Below, in pieces: positions 24,798-32,986 of a stretch of 64,000 nt of DNA (position 1 is the stretch's first letter; every line of letters begins with the position of its first letter). Source of the stretch: Mycolicibacterium confluentis (GTDB taxonomy: Bacteria; Actinomycetota; Actinomycetes; Mycobacteriales; Mycobacteriaceae); assembly GCF_010729895.1 (NCBI RefSeq), contig NZ_AP022612.1:1240001-1304000 (forward strand), written 5' to 3'. Made by a program: the position numbers and the translations under genes. The notes under the pieces were generated by a model. It was not told the DNA's origin. It did no database searches and saw only the letters and a list, made by a program, of their open reading frames with translations.

Positions 24798-26126
24798 TCA
24801 GACGCTGGGGGCGTCGATGGACTTCGGCGTGAACGCGATGTTGATCTCGGTGAGACCGCGCAGGATGAACGTCGGCTCGTAGTTGAAGTTCCGGTTTCCC
24901 TCGGGACCGTGCTTGTCCTCATCGAGATGGATGTCGAGCATCCGGTCGAGAATCCGCTCGACGGACACCCGTCCCTCGACGCGGGCCAGTGGGCCGCCCG
25001 GGCAGGAGTGCGCGCCGCGGCCGAACGCCAGGTGCTCGCGCACGTTGTGGCGCTCGAAGTCGAACTCGTGTGGGTCGTCGAATCGGCGCGGGTCCCGGTT
25101 GATGGCACCGGGATTGACCATCACGACCGTCCCGGCCTTGAGGTCGACGTCGCCGAGCGTGGTGTCCTTCTTGACCAACCGGAACGCCGACTTGACCGGG
25201 CTCTCCATGCGCAGCATCTCCTCGACGAAGTTCGGGATGCGGCTGCGGTCGCTGCGGAGGCGTTCGACGATGTCGGGCCGCTCGGCGAGCAGGCGCATTG
25301 ACGCGCTCAGCAGCTTCGTGGTGGTCTCCTGGCCCGCGGCGAACAGGAACGTCGCGCTCTTGACGACGTCGATGATCTCCGGCGTGTCACCCTCGGGGTA
25401 CCTGGCTGTCGCCAGCCCCGTGAGGATGTCGTCGCGCGGGTTGGCGCGGCGGTCCTCGAGGTAGGCGCAGAACTTGTTCTCCAGCCACTCCAGCGGATTG
25501 TGGTCGAGGGTTTCACCTTCCAGCGAGCCGACAGTGGCGCCCGGTCGGGGTGCGCCCAGCATGGTGCGGAACTCCTCGTGATCCTCTACGGGCACCCCGA
25601 GCAGGTCGGCGATCACCAGCAGGGAGAACGGCTTGGCGTATGCGGCGAGGAATTCGCATTTCACGGTGCCGGTCTGGCTGCCGATGATCTCGTCGAGCTG
25701 GTCATCGGCGAGGCGCCACATGAACTCCTCGTTCTCCTTGAGCCGCTTGGGCGTCAGGAGGCGGTTGAGCAGCGAGCGGGCGCGGGAGTGCTGGGGTGGG
25801 TCCATGGTGACCATATGCTCGCTCATCGGCAGCTGGCTGCGGTGCGCCTCGATCTGCTCGGAGATGTCAGCACCCTCGGGCGTGAACGGCAGCGGTGGGA
25901 ACGGACCGCCCACCGCGATGCAGGACGAATACAGTCCGGCGTCCTTGTAGACGACCGACGCCTCTTCATGACCCGTCACCGCGACAACGCCGTAGTTGGA
26001 CGTCGGCAGGACCGGGCACTTCGACCGGAGGTGGTCGAAGTACGGGTAGGGGTCAGGGACCAGGGAGGGGTCCGTGAAGTAGTCGATCGAGTCGTATTCG
26101 GACGCATGATCGGTTTCGGGCAACAC
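24798..26126 (-). CDS. Cytochrome P450
   Basis: This P450 of about 442 aa has AGQETTT in the I-helix (the usual acid-alcohol pair is Glu-Thr here), ExxR in EEMLRME and the heme loop FGRGAHSCPGG. An AGGAGG at 26130-26135 (read on the minus strand) fixes the start at GTG 26126 or TTG 26123; the upstream ATG at 26150 has no ribosome site and abuts the operator. It is the first gene of the P450-P450-SDR operon and is divergent from a TetR gene that probably represses it through the dyad at 26151-26172. Confidence 0.9.
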   Translation of the reverse strand: MLPETDHASEYDSIDYFTDPSLVPDPYPYFDHLRSKCPVLPTSNYGVVAVTGHEEASVVYKDAGLYSSCIAVGGPFPPLPFTPEGADISEQIEAHRSQLPMSEHMVTMDPPQHSRARSLLNRLLTPKRLKENEEFMWRLADDQLDEIIGSQTGTVKCEFLAAYAKPFSLLVIADLLGVPVEDHEEFRTMLGAPRPGATVGSLEGETLDHNPLEWLENKFCAYLEDRRANPRDDILTGLATARYPEGDTPEIIDVVKSATFLFAAGQETTTKLLSASMRLLAERPDIVERLRSDRSRIPNFVEEMLRMESPVKSAFRLVKKDTTLGDVDLKAGTVVMVNPGAINRDPRRFDDPHEFDFERHNVREHLAFGRGAHSCPGGPLARVEGRVSVERILDRMLDIHLDEDKHGPEGNRNFNYEPTFILRGLTEINIAFTPKSIDAPSV

Positions 26127-26150
26127 GAACCTCCTGCAATGGGCTGACAT

Positions 26151-26172
26151 ATGCTGAGCACTTGCTTAGCAT
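26151..26172. promoter_or_regulatory. TetR operator candidate between P450 and TetR genes
   Basis: A 22-bp dyad with arms ATGCT and AGCAT and inner arms AGCA/TGCT pairs at 9 of 11 positions. It lies between the divergent P450 operon and the TetR gene at 26249, the classic place for an autoregulated TetR operator. It shares no core with the other palindromes in the window. Confidence 0.65.
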
Positions 26173-26248
26173 GTGGTCCAGCGCACGGTCAAGATCGCGG
26201 AACCGGCAGTACCATGTCCCGGGTCAAGAAACGACGGAGGCACAGTTG

Positions 26249-26929
26249 ATGGCAACCCCGGCCGGCACCTCGCGCAGGCTCGGCGCGCCGGACGCGAAGA
26301 ATCGTGTGGTGCTGCTCAATGCCGCCGAAGAGTTGATGCGCGACGAGGGCTATGCGGCCGTCACGTCACGGCGCGTGGCCGAGAAGGCCGGGCTCAAGCC
26401 GCAGCTCGTGCACTACTACTTCCGCACGATGGACGACCTGTTCCTGGAACTGTTCCGGCGTCGCGCCGAGCAGTTGAAGGTCCATCAGAAGGCCGCGCTG
26501 AACTCATCGCAGCCGTTGTGGGCCCTGTGGGAGCTCAACACCGATCCCGCGGGCACGGCCATGACGATGGAGTTCATCGCGTTGGCCAACCACCGCAAGG
26601 TGTTGATGACCGAGATCGCCAAGTACGCGGAAGTCTTCCGGCAGGAGACCATCAAGACGCTGACCGCGGCGATGGCCCGGTACAACGTTCCGTTCGAGGA
26701 GTTCACTCCGACGGTGCTCATGGTGCTGATGACCGGTGCCACCCAGGTGCTGGTGCAGGAGGAGTTCCTCGGCATGACGCTGGGCCACCAGGAGACCCGC
26801 GCCTTCGCCGACAAGTGGCTCACCTACCTCGAGGGGCCGCGGCAGTTACCCGACAACTGGCGGCATCTCGTCGCCGAGGACGGCGGTGCTGAGGACGGCG
26901 GTGCCGCCGACGATTCAGGGAAGTCCTGA
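26249..26929 (+). CDS. TetR family transcriptional regulator
   Basis: The 226-aa protein has its HTH at about residues 18-65 (VVLLNAAEELMRDEGYAAVTSRRVAEKAGLKPQLVHYYFRTMDDLF). ATG 26249 is supported by ACGGAGG 9 nt upstream; the open frame continues to 26162 but without a ribosome site. The C-terminus ends in a short acidic repeat (AEDGGAEDGGAADD). It is divergent from the P450-P450-SDR operon and is its likely repressor. The minus-strand crotonase converges on it after 7 bp. Confidence 0.9.
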   Translation: MATPAGTSRRLGAPDAKNRVVLLNAAEELMRDEGYAAVTSRRVAEKAGLKPQLVHYYFRTMDDLFLELFRRRAEQLKVHQKAALNSSQPLWALWELNTDPAGTAMTMEFIALANHRKVLMTEIAKYAEVFRQETIKTLTAAMARYNVPFEEFTPTVLMVLMTGATQVLVQEEFLGMTLGHQETRAFADKWLTYLEGPRQLPDNWRHLVAEDGGAEDGGAADDSGKS

Positions 26930-26936
26930 CGCCCGG

Positions 26937-27653
26937 TCACTTCTTGGCGGACAGCACCTTGTCGGCCGCGGCCCAGTGGTCGTCGTGCACCCACAGGCGC
27001 GCGAACGCGTCGACCGCCTCCTCGGGCGTGGCGCCGCCGATGACGCGCTTGATGTCGCCGGCGGATCGGTTGGTCAGCGACCGCGCGACCGAGCGCCAGG
27101 TCTCATCGAACGTGGCGCGCGGGACCACCTGATCGACCAGGCCGACGCGCGCGGCGCCCGCGGCGTCCAGGATTGTGCCGCTGCCGGCGAGAAGCAGCGC
27201 GCGCCCGCGGCCGACGAGTGCGGCCAGCCGTTCCGCGCCGCCCCAGGCCGGCATGATCGCCAACGACACCTGGTTGAAGCCGATCTTGATGTCGTCGGCG
27301 GCGATGCGGATGTCTGCCGCCACCGCGACCTCGGCGCCGCCGCCCAGCGCGTGCCCGTTCAGTGCCGCGACGACGGGACCGGGGAAGGCTGCGATGCGAT
27401 CGCAGATCCCGCGCATCCGTCGAGCCATGTCGGCGGCCTGCTCGAGGGTGCGCAGCTTGGCCAGTTCCTTGAGGTCGCCGCCCGACACGAAGGCGCGATC
27501 TCCACCACCGCGGATCGCCAGGGCCAGCGCGTCACGGGCCCGGTCCAGCGCGTCGTCCAGTTGATCCATGGTCTCCGGCGCGATGGCGTTGCGGGCCTGG
27601 GGACGGTTGATCGTGATGACTGCCAGGCCGTCTTCCAGCTCGAGGTCGACCAT
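26937..27653 (-). CDS. Enoyl-CoA hydratase/isomerase (crotonase) family protein
   Basis: This compact crotonase of 238 aa has FVSGGDLKEL (first oxyanion segment), ALNGHALGGGAEVAVAADIR (second) and IMPAWGGAERLAALVG, where the catalytic Glu positions of the family lie. It is shorter than usual at the N-terminus. AGGAGA lies 9 nt before ATG 27653. It faces the amidohydrolase/FadD operon across a 171-bp region holding two dyads. It probably hydrates or isomerises a CoA intermediate of the same pathway. Confidence 0.88.
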   Translation of the reverse strand: MVDLELEDGLAVITINRPQARNAIAPETMDQLDDALDRARDALALAIRGGGDRAFVSGGDLKELAKLRTLEQAADMARRMRGICDRIAAFPGPVVAALNGHALGGGAEVAVAADIRIAADDIKIGFNQVSLAIMPAWGGAERLAALVGRGRALLLAGSGTILDAAGAARVGLVDQVVPRATFDETWRSVARSLTNRSAGDIKRVIGGATPEEAVDAFARLWVHDDHWAAADKVLSAKK

Positions 27654-27681
27654 GAACGCGTTCTCCTATAGTGGTATTGGC

Positions 27682-27700
27682 ATTCTCCAGTCAGGAGAAT
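27682..27700. promoter_or_regulatory. Operator candidate ATTCTCC-N5-GGAGAAT
   Basis: A perfect 7-bp dyad, ATTCTCC and GGAGAAT, lies 29 bp before the minus-strand crotonase start. It agrees in spacing and in most bases with the site at 13318-13340. It probably controls the crotonase. Confidence 0.65.
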
Positions 27701-27786
27701 AGCACCGGGCTGCGGGCGTCGATCCGCAGGTCGGCCCCGCCGCCGAACGATAATCCCAACCCCATGTCATTGCGGTATCGGCACTC

Positions 27787-27803
27787 TGAGAATATGATTC
27801 TCA
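27787..27803. promoter_or_regulatory. Perfect 17-bp dyad TGAGAATATGATTCTCA
   Basis: TGAGAAT and ATTCTCA are separated by ATG, forming a perfect palindrome 22 bp before the amidohydrolase ATG. Related forms occur at 3617-3631 and 13171-13185. This is the best-preserved member of the set and a likely TetR operator. Confidence 0.7.
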
Positions 27804-27824
27804 CGAACTGGAAAGGAGAATTCC

Positions 27825-29015
27825 ATGGGTCAGCTGTCGCATCGTGTCGACATCCCGTTTCCGCTCTTTGATGCGGACAACCACCTCTACGAGCCGCCAG
27901 AGGCGCTCCTGACGTACCTCCCCAAGGAGTACAAGGACGTCGTGCAGTACGTCGAGGTCAACGGGCGCACCAAGATCGCCATCCGCGGTCACATCAGCAA
28001 CTACATTCCGAACCCCACGTTCTCTGTGGTCGCCAAGCCGGGCGCCTGGGAGGAGTACTTCAAGTTCGGTAACCCTGACGGCAAGAGCAAGCGCGAGCTG
28101 TTCGGTGAGCCCATGAAGTCCATCCCGGCCTTCTTTGAGCCCGCACCGCGTCTCGAGCTCATGAACGAGCTCGGCCTCGACCGCACGCTGATGTTCCCCA
28201 CGCTGGCCAGCCTCGTCGAGGAGCGGCTGCGCGACGATCCGGTCGCCATCCACGTCCTCATCCACTCGCTCAACGAGTGGCTTAACGAGGTGTGGGGCTT
28301 CAACTACAAGAACCGCATCTTCACGACCCCGGTGATCACGCTCCCCATCGTCGACAAGGCGATCGAGGAGCTCGAGTGGGCGGTGAAGCGCGGTGCGCGT
28401 GCCATCCTGGTCCGGCCCGCGCCGGTGCCCGGCTTCCGTGGACCGCGGTCGTTCGCTCTGCCTGAGTTCGACCCGTTCTGGCAGAAGTGCGTCGAGTACG
28501 ACGTCTTCGTTGGCATGCACTCCTCCGACAGCGGCTACTCGCGCTACACGTCCGAATGGGACGGCGGGGCCCAGGAGATGCTGCCGTTCCAGACCAACGC
28601 GATGTCGATCCTCAACGAGTGGCGCCCGATCCAGGACGCCGTGGCCTCCTGGGTCATCCACGGTGCGCTGTTCCGCTTCCCGAAGCTCAAGGTCGGCATC
28701 GTCGAGGCCGGCTCGAAGTGGATGTTCCCGCTGCTCGACTCCATGGCTGAGGTGTACAAGAAGGCCCCCGAGGCGTTCCTGGGCAACCCGATGGAGGAGA
28801 TCAAGAACCGCATCTTCGTCAGCCCGTTCTACGAGGAGGGCATCGACGAGCTGATCAACCTGATCGGTGTCGATCAGGTGCTCTACGGTTCCGACTGGCC
28901 GCATCCTGAGGGTCTCGCCGAGCCCACTCACTATGTGACTGCGCTGGAACACCTTTCGGTCGAGGACCAGGCAAAGATCATGGGCGGCAACCTCGGTCGC
29001 CTCGTCACGGTGTGA
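27825..29015 (+). CDS. Amidohydrolase family protein (amidohydrolase_2)
   Basis: The 396-aa protein has FDADNHLYEP at the N-terminus (DxH instead of HxH), a histidine in VGMHSSDSG and the aspartate in YGSDWPHPEG, the metal set of amidohydrolase_2 TIM-barrel enzymes. AAAGGAG lies 7 nt before the ATG. Codon choice is less GC-extreme than in its neighbours (many GAG/AAG, CTC codons), similar to a highly expressed gene. Its stop overlaps the GTG of the FadD-type ligase. It is a distant relative of the protein at 13570 and shares its candidate regulator. Confidence 0.87.
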   Translation: MGQLSHRVDIPFPLFDADNHLYEPPEALLTYLPKEYKDVVQYVEVNGRTKIAIRGHISNYIPNPTFSVVAKPGAWEEYFKFGNPDGKSKRELFGEPMKSIPAFFEPAPRLELMNELGLDRTLMFPTLASLVEERLRDDPVAIHVLIHSLNEWLNEVWGFNYKNRIFTTPVITLPIVDKAIEELEWAVKRGARAILVRPAPVPGFRGPRSFALPEFDPFWQKCVEYDVFVGMHSSDSGYSRYTSEWDGGAQEMLPFQTNAMSILNEWRPIQDAVASWVIHGALFRFPKLKVGIVEAGSKWMFPLLDSMAEVYKKAPEAFLGNPMEEIKNRIFVSPFYEEGIDELINLIGVDQVLYGSDWPHPEGLAEPTHYVTALEHLSVEDQAKIMGGNLGRLVTV

Positions 29016-30469
29016 CGGACAGTCCCACCGGCAGTGCGTGGCAGACCATCCCAGAGATGGTCTTGAGCGTCGGCGACCGCTTCGGAGATTCCGAGGCGGT
29101 CGTCGACGGTTCGCTGCGCCTGACCTTCCGTCAGCTTGTCGACCGGGTCCGCGTCGCCGCGGGCACGTTCCACGAATCGGGTATCGCCAAGGGTGACCGG
29201 GTCGCGATCTGGGCCCCGAACTCCGCCGAGTGGATCATCGCCGCGTTCGGCGTTCTGACCGCTGGTGGCGTGGTGGTCCCGGTCAACACCAGGTTCAAGG
29301 CCGACGAGGCCGCCGACGTCATCACCCGCAGTGGCGCCAAGGCCGTGCTGGTGCAGAAGGGTTTCCTGGGCCAGGACTACCCCGCGCCCCCCGGTGTGCC
29401 CGTCATCGACCTGAAGTCCGATTTCCTGACCAGCGGCGCGCCGTATGAAGCGCAGATCGCCGGCACCGACATCGCCGACATCATCTACACCTCGGGGACC
29501 ACAGGTAGGCCCAAGGGCGTGAAGATGAACCACCTGCAGACCCTGCGCCTCTACGAGGAGTGGTGCGATCTGGCGGATCTGCGGGAGGGTGACCGCTACC
29601 TGATCGTCAACCCGTTCTTTCACACCTTCGGGCTCAAGGCGGGCTGCATCGCCGCGATGATCCGCGGTGCGACCATTTTCCCGGTGCCGGTGTTCGACGC
29701 CGACGCCGTCGTGGATCTGGTTGAGCGGGAACGCATCACGATGCTTCCGGGTCCGCCGACGCTGTACCACTCGCTGCTACAGGTGCCCGACAAGAACCGA
29801 CTGGCGAGCCTGCGCGCCGGCGTCACCGGTTCGGCCGACATCCCGGTCGAGTTGATCCGACGCGTGCACGAGGAACTGCCGTTCCAGACCCTCGCCACGG
29901 GGTACGGCCTCACCGAGTGTGGCACCGCGACCCTGTCGCGCCCGGGCGACTCCTTCGAGGACATCGCCACCACCGTCGGCGTGCCGTGCGCGGGAATCGA
30001 GGTGCGCATAGCCGACGATGGTGAGGTGCTGGTCCGCGGCTACAGCGTGATGCAGGGGTACCTCGATGATCCGGCTGCCACCGCCGAGGCGATCGATGCC
30101 GACGGATGGCTGCACACCGGCGATCTCGGTGAGTTCAACGACTCGGGCCGGCTTCGCATCATCGGCCGCAAGAAGGACATGTTCATCGTCGGCGGGTTCA
30201 ATGCGTACCCCGCAGAGATCGAGGACTTCCTGCTCGAACATCCCGGCGTCGCCCAGGTCGCCGTCATCGGTGTTCCCGATGAGCGGATGGGGCAGGTGGG
30301 TCGGGCATTCGTCGTGGTGAAAGGTGCGGGCGACGCTGTCAGTGAGGCAGAGTTGATCGAGTGGAGCCGAGACCGGATGGCGGGGTACAAGGTGCCAAGA
30401 TCCGTCGTTTTCCTCGACTCGTTGCCGCTGAACGCCAGCGGCAAGGTCATGAAGGACCAGCTTCGGTGA
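29012..30469 (+). CDS. Acyl-CoA synthetase (AMP-forming), FadD family
   Basis: This ligase of 485 aa has the ATP-binding loop YTSGTTGRPKG (around residue 160), the A5-like GYGLTECGT, the hinge and A8 region (IIGRKKDMF) and the C-terminal lysine in LNASGKVMKDQLR. It forms an acyl-adenylate and then a CoA thioester. Its size and motifs resemble FadD3-type enzymes that activate ring-derived acids in steroid catabolism, but the substrate is not determined. It overlaps the amidohydrolase by GTGA, and the next gene overlaps its own end in the same way. Confidence 0.92.
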   Translation: MTDSPTGSAWQTIPEMVLSVGDRFGDSEAVVDGSLRLTFRQLVDRVRVAAGTFHESGIAKGDRVAIWAPNSAEWIIAAFGVLTAGGVVVPVNTRFKADEAADVITRSGAKAVLVQKGFLGQDYPAPPGVPVIDLKSDFLTSGAPYEAQIAGTDIADIIYTSGTTGRPKGVKMNHLQTLRLYEEWCDLADLREGDRYLIVNPFFHTFGLKAGCIAAMIRGATIFPVPVFDADAVVDLVERERITMLPGPPTLYHSLLQVPDKNRLASLRAGVTGSADIPVELIRRVHEELPFQTLATGYGLTECGTATLSRPGDSFEDIATTVGVPCAGIEVRIADDGEVLVRGYSVMQGYLDDPAATAEAIDADGWLHTGDLGEFNDSGRLRIIGRKKDMFIVGGFNAYPAEIEDFLLEHPGVAQVAVIGVPDERMGQVGRAFVVVKGAGDAVSEAELIEWSRDRMAGYKVPRSVVFLDSLPLNASGKVMKDQLR

Positions 30470-31098
30470 ACATCGCCGAGGTGTACCGACACTCGATGGT
30501 GATCGCCTCGGACTATCGGATCCCGGACCCGTCCAAGGTCGCGCCGCTGTTGGAGAAGCGCAGAGACGCACTGGCCGAGTTGGGTGCGCACCACGTGTTG
30601 GTGTACCGATCGCTGCACGACGAGGGTCGAGTGCTGGTGATGATCGGCGTCCGCAGTCGCGAACCGGTGGTGGACCTGCTGCGATCCCGGGCGTTCTTCG
30701 ACTGGTTCGACGCCGTGGGGGTCGAGGACATCCCCGCGGTGTTCGCCGGCGAGATCGCCGACCGCTACGACCTGACCGGGCGGGAGGACGACTACCCGCC
30801 CGGTGTGCTGATCTCGACGATCGTGTCGGTTGAGAACGCGGCCCTGTTCGTCAACGAACTGCATTCCGCCAAGGCCAGATTCAAGGCCGCCGGTGTGCGA
30901 AAGGTGTGGGTTTTCAAGGCATTCGACGACTCGCACGAGGTCCTGGTCCTTCAGGACATCGACACCGAGGAGAACGCTCGACGCTGGATCGGCCGCCATG
31001 ACGCGGCCCCCGACTGGATGGAGGACGCCGGTGTCGGCGTCTACCCGCCGCTGTTTCTGGGTGAGTTCGTCCAGATGATGCGGATCGGCGAGGACTGA
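30466..31098 (+). CDS. Conserved hypothetical protein with duplicated ferredoxin-like (ABM-type) halves
   Basis: I do not recognise a named family. The 210-aa protein consists of two similar halves: residues 40-100 (HHVLVYRSLHDEGRVLVMIG ... FAGEI) align with 145-205 (RKVWVFKAFDDSHEVLVLQD ... FLGEF). Each looks like a beta-alpha-beta unit of the dimeric alpha/beta-barrel type, so one chain may form what others make by dimerising. The GTG start overlaps the FadD stop, so it is translationally coupled to that ligase. A role in binding or processing the acyl-CoA product is a guess. Confidence 0.75.
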   Translation: MNIAEVYRHSMVIASDYRIPDPSKVAPLLEKRRDALAELGAHHVLVYRSLHDEGRVLVMIGVRSREPVVDLLRSRAFFDWFDAVGVEDIPAVFAGEIADRYDLTGREDDYPPGVLISTIVSVENAALFVNELHSAKARFKAAGVRKVWVFKAFDDSHEVLVLQDIDTEENARRWIGRHDAAPDWMEDAGVGVYPPLFLGEFVQMMRIGED

Positions 31099-31109
31099 GG
31101 TCCACCGGC

Positions 31110-31325
31110 GTGTACGTGTGCCTGTGCGTCGGCGTGACCAGTCACACCGTGGCCGACGCGGTCGCCGACGGAGCATGCACCACCAACGACGTCGCGCAGA
31201 AGTGCGGCGCCGGTGCTGACTGCGGGCGATGTCGGCGCTCGATTCGCGCCATCATCGAGAGCGCCGATCCTTCTGTTGATTCTTCGGGTGGTCCCTCGGT
31301 CAGACGGGGTCGAAGGCCGAGATGA
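31110..31325 (+). CDS. Bfd-like (2Fe-2S)-binding protein
   Basis: This 71-aa protein starts at GTG 31110 (MYVCLCVGVT) and has the bacterioferritin-associated ferredoxin pattern: CLC at the N-terminus and CGAGADCGRC after about 28 residues, followed by a helix (IRAIIES). Bfd proteins carry a 2Fe-2S cluster and either release iron from bacterioferritin or serve as electron carriers. It lies 11 bp behind the FadD operon and may be co-transcribed. No bacterioferritin gene is adjacent. Its last 26 bp overlap the convergent Mce-associated gene. Confidence 0.85.
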   Translation: MYVCLCVGVTSHTVADAVADGACTTNDVAQKCGAGADCGRCRRSIRAIIESADPSVDSSGGPSVRRGRRPR

Positions 31326-32031
31326 GCCACTTCCCGTCGACCTTGGACAGCGTCACGAGCACACTGCTGGCCGCCATCGACGGGTCCGGGCGGTCATTGC
31401 TTGTGGTGGCCTGATTGACGAAGACCAGCACCTTCGCGGTCTCGGGCCCCATCTCGGAGACCGCCGCGCGCACAACCTGCGCGGTGGTTGACACCTGCTT
31501 GTCGGCGACGGCCTTGCGGACCACCTCGTCGGTGAACTTCGTGTAGTACGACAGGAAGTCGCCGGTCATCTGAGACTTGGCGGTCTCGAGGTCCTTGTCG
31601 AGTTCCTCGGGGGAGTACGTCAGCGCGGCCACGGTGCCACTCTTGGCAGCTTCCAGCGCGGCCTGCTGCGCGGCAGCGTCGACCTTCTGATCGGGTCGGT
31701 AGCTGGTGAAGTACAACCAGATGGTGACGGCCGCCGAAGCGGCGAGCAGGACTGCGAGCGACACAACCGTGATCAGGACGCCGAGGTTGCGGCGAGATTC
31801 GGCGGCCACAGTGCCCTCGGCCACAGTGCCCTCGGTGTCGGTGGCTTCGGTGTCGGTGGTCGCGTCGGCGTCGTCCGTCTCGGCGGTCACCGTGGCGTCT
31901 GCCGCTTCGATGTCGGCCACTTCGGTGTCGGCCGCTGCGGTGTCGGTGGCTGCGGTGTCGGCCACGGTCTCGTCGGCGATCTCCGAGTCCGTCTCGACGT
32001 CCTTGGCGAGCTCATCATGGTTGGTGTTCAC
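31300..32031 (-). CDS. Mce-associated membrane protein with acidic Thr/Asp/Ala-rich N-terminus
   Basis: The 243-aa protein starts at GTG 32031, overlapping the upstream stop (GTGA). Residues 1-80 are low complexity (repeated ADT, TDT, TEA units) and cytoplasmic; a single membrane segment covers about 82-108 (LGVLITVVSLAVLLAASAAVTIWLYF); the rest is an exported domain of the Mce-associated type with a SnoaL-like ending (SKVDGKWLISAFDPV). Such proteins stabilise Mce lipid importers. No mce genes are present here. It forms a pair with the next gene. Confidence 0.85.
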   Translation of the reverse strand: MNTNHDELAKDVETDSEIADETVADTAATDTAAADTEVADIEAADATVTAETDDADATTDTEATDTEGTVAEGTVAAESRRNLGVLITVVSLAVLLAASAAVTIWLYFTSYRPDQKVDAAAQQAALEAAKSGTVAALTYSPEELDKDLETAKSQMTGDFLSYYTKFTDEVVRKAVADKQVSTTAQVVRAAVSEMGPETAKVLVFVNQATTSNDRPDPSMAASSVLVTLSKVDGKWLISAFDPV

Positions 32032-32705
32032 GGTACGAACTCCACTTTCGACATCTTGATCTGGCCATTGTCCCGTGCGACGTCGATACTCAGTCGCCAT
32101 GCGCGGGGTTGTTGCTGCTTACCGGCGGTGTTCGACACCTGCGAGGTGGCAGCCACCAGAACAGTCGCGGTGTCGTCGGTCATCTTCTCCACCGCGGTGG
32201 CGCGCACATTCGCCTCGGTGACCACCTTCGACTCGTCCATGACGGCCTTGAAGGAGTCCCTGCTCTTCTCGAAGTCCGCGCGAAACTCACCGGTGGTGCT
32301 GTCGATCAGGCGCTGCAGGTCGGCGTCGCCGTTGTTGAAGTTCAGTGACATCAGATTGACGACGCCCTGCCGCGCGGCAGCGGCGAACTCGGCCTCTTGG
32401 GCGCGCTGCTCATCGGCCTGGTGTCCCGACCACATCAGGAAGCCGCTGGCGGCCACCAGTGCCACCAGGGCAACGGCTGCGACCGCCGCGCTGATGACGT
32501 GCCACAGCGCGATCTGCGGACCCTTGGTTTCTGGAAGGCCGATTTCGGAAGCGCGGTCAGCGCCCTCCAGTTGGTCGTCCAGGAGTGCCTCAACACGTGC
32601 GCGTGCCGCGGCGGCTTCGGCTTCGGCTTCCGCGGCTTCGGCTTCGGCCTGATCGGCCAGCGACAGCGCCGATTCCGGCGACTCGTCGGTCGAACTCGCT
32701 GCCAT
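32028..32705 (-). CDS. Mce-associated membrane protein
   Basis: This 225-aa protein starts at ATG 32705 (or GTG 32708). It has an alanine/glutamate-rich helix at about residues 15-45 (QAEAEAAEAEAEAAAARARVEALL, probably coiled coil), one membrane segment near 70-95 (AAVAAVALVALVAASGFLMW) and an exported domain ending in GQIKMSKVEFVP. The organisation matches the pairs of Mce-associated proteins found behind mycobacterial mce operons. It is upstream of and coupled to the gene at 31300-32031. An inverted repeat at 32851-32871 may regulate both. Confidence 0.85.
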   Translation of the reverse strand: MAASSTDESPESALSLADQAEAEAAEAEAEAAAARARVEALLDDQLEGADRASEIGLPETKGPQIALWHVISAAVAAVALVALVAASGFLMWSGHQADEQRAQEAEFAAAARQGVVNLMSLNFNNGDADLQRLIDSTTGEFRADFEKSRDSFKAVMDESKVVTEANVRATAVEKMTDDTATVLVAATSQVSNTAGKQQQPRAWRLSIDVARDNGQIKMSKVEFVP

Positions 32706-32850
32706 CACGCTCCTGATGTCGGCATGGTGCCCTCGCGGGCTCCGGTGGTGCGGGCCACGGATTGAGAATGACATTAATCTGCCGGGCCGCGAGGCCAGCC
32801 TATCGCACCGCTCCGAAAGCCTTTTTACTATGTTTCATCTGCGGAAATGG

Positions 32851-32871
32851 GATATCCGATTTCTGGATATC
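32851..32871. promoter_or_regulatory. Inverted repeat GATATCC-N7-GGATATC
   Basis: A perfect 7-bp dyad with a 7-bp spacer lies 146 bp before the Mce-associated gene pair, in an AT-richer patch (32815-32870). It is the only clear signal in the 281-bp gap 32706-32986 and could be an operator or part of a promoter. Confidence 0.5.
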
Positions 32872-32986
32872 ACGCATTCAGGCGCGGCGTCCGAGGCCTC
32901 GGGAGCCCTCTGCCGTCGGACCGGCGATGCGCAGTGCACGATGACAATGACCGTACCGTCGGGGAATGTCAAGGATGCTCGGCCGG

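Noticed and set aside
22563..25301. 912-codon open frame on the plus strand
   Set aside because: It is antisense to the mycofactocin SDR and two P450s, whose catalytic motifs are intact.
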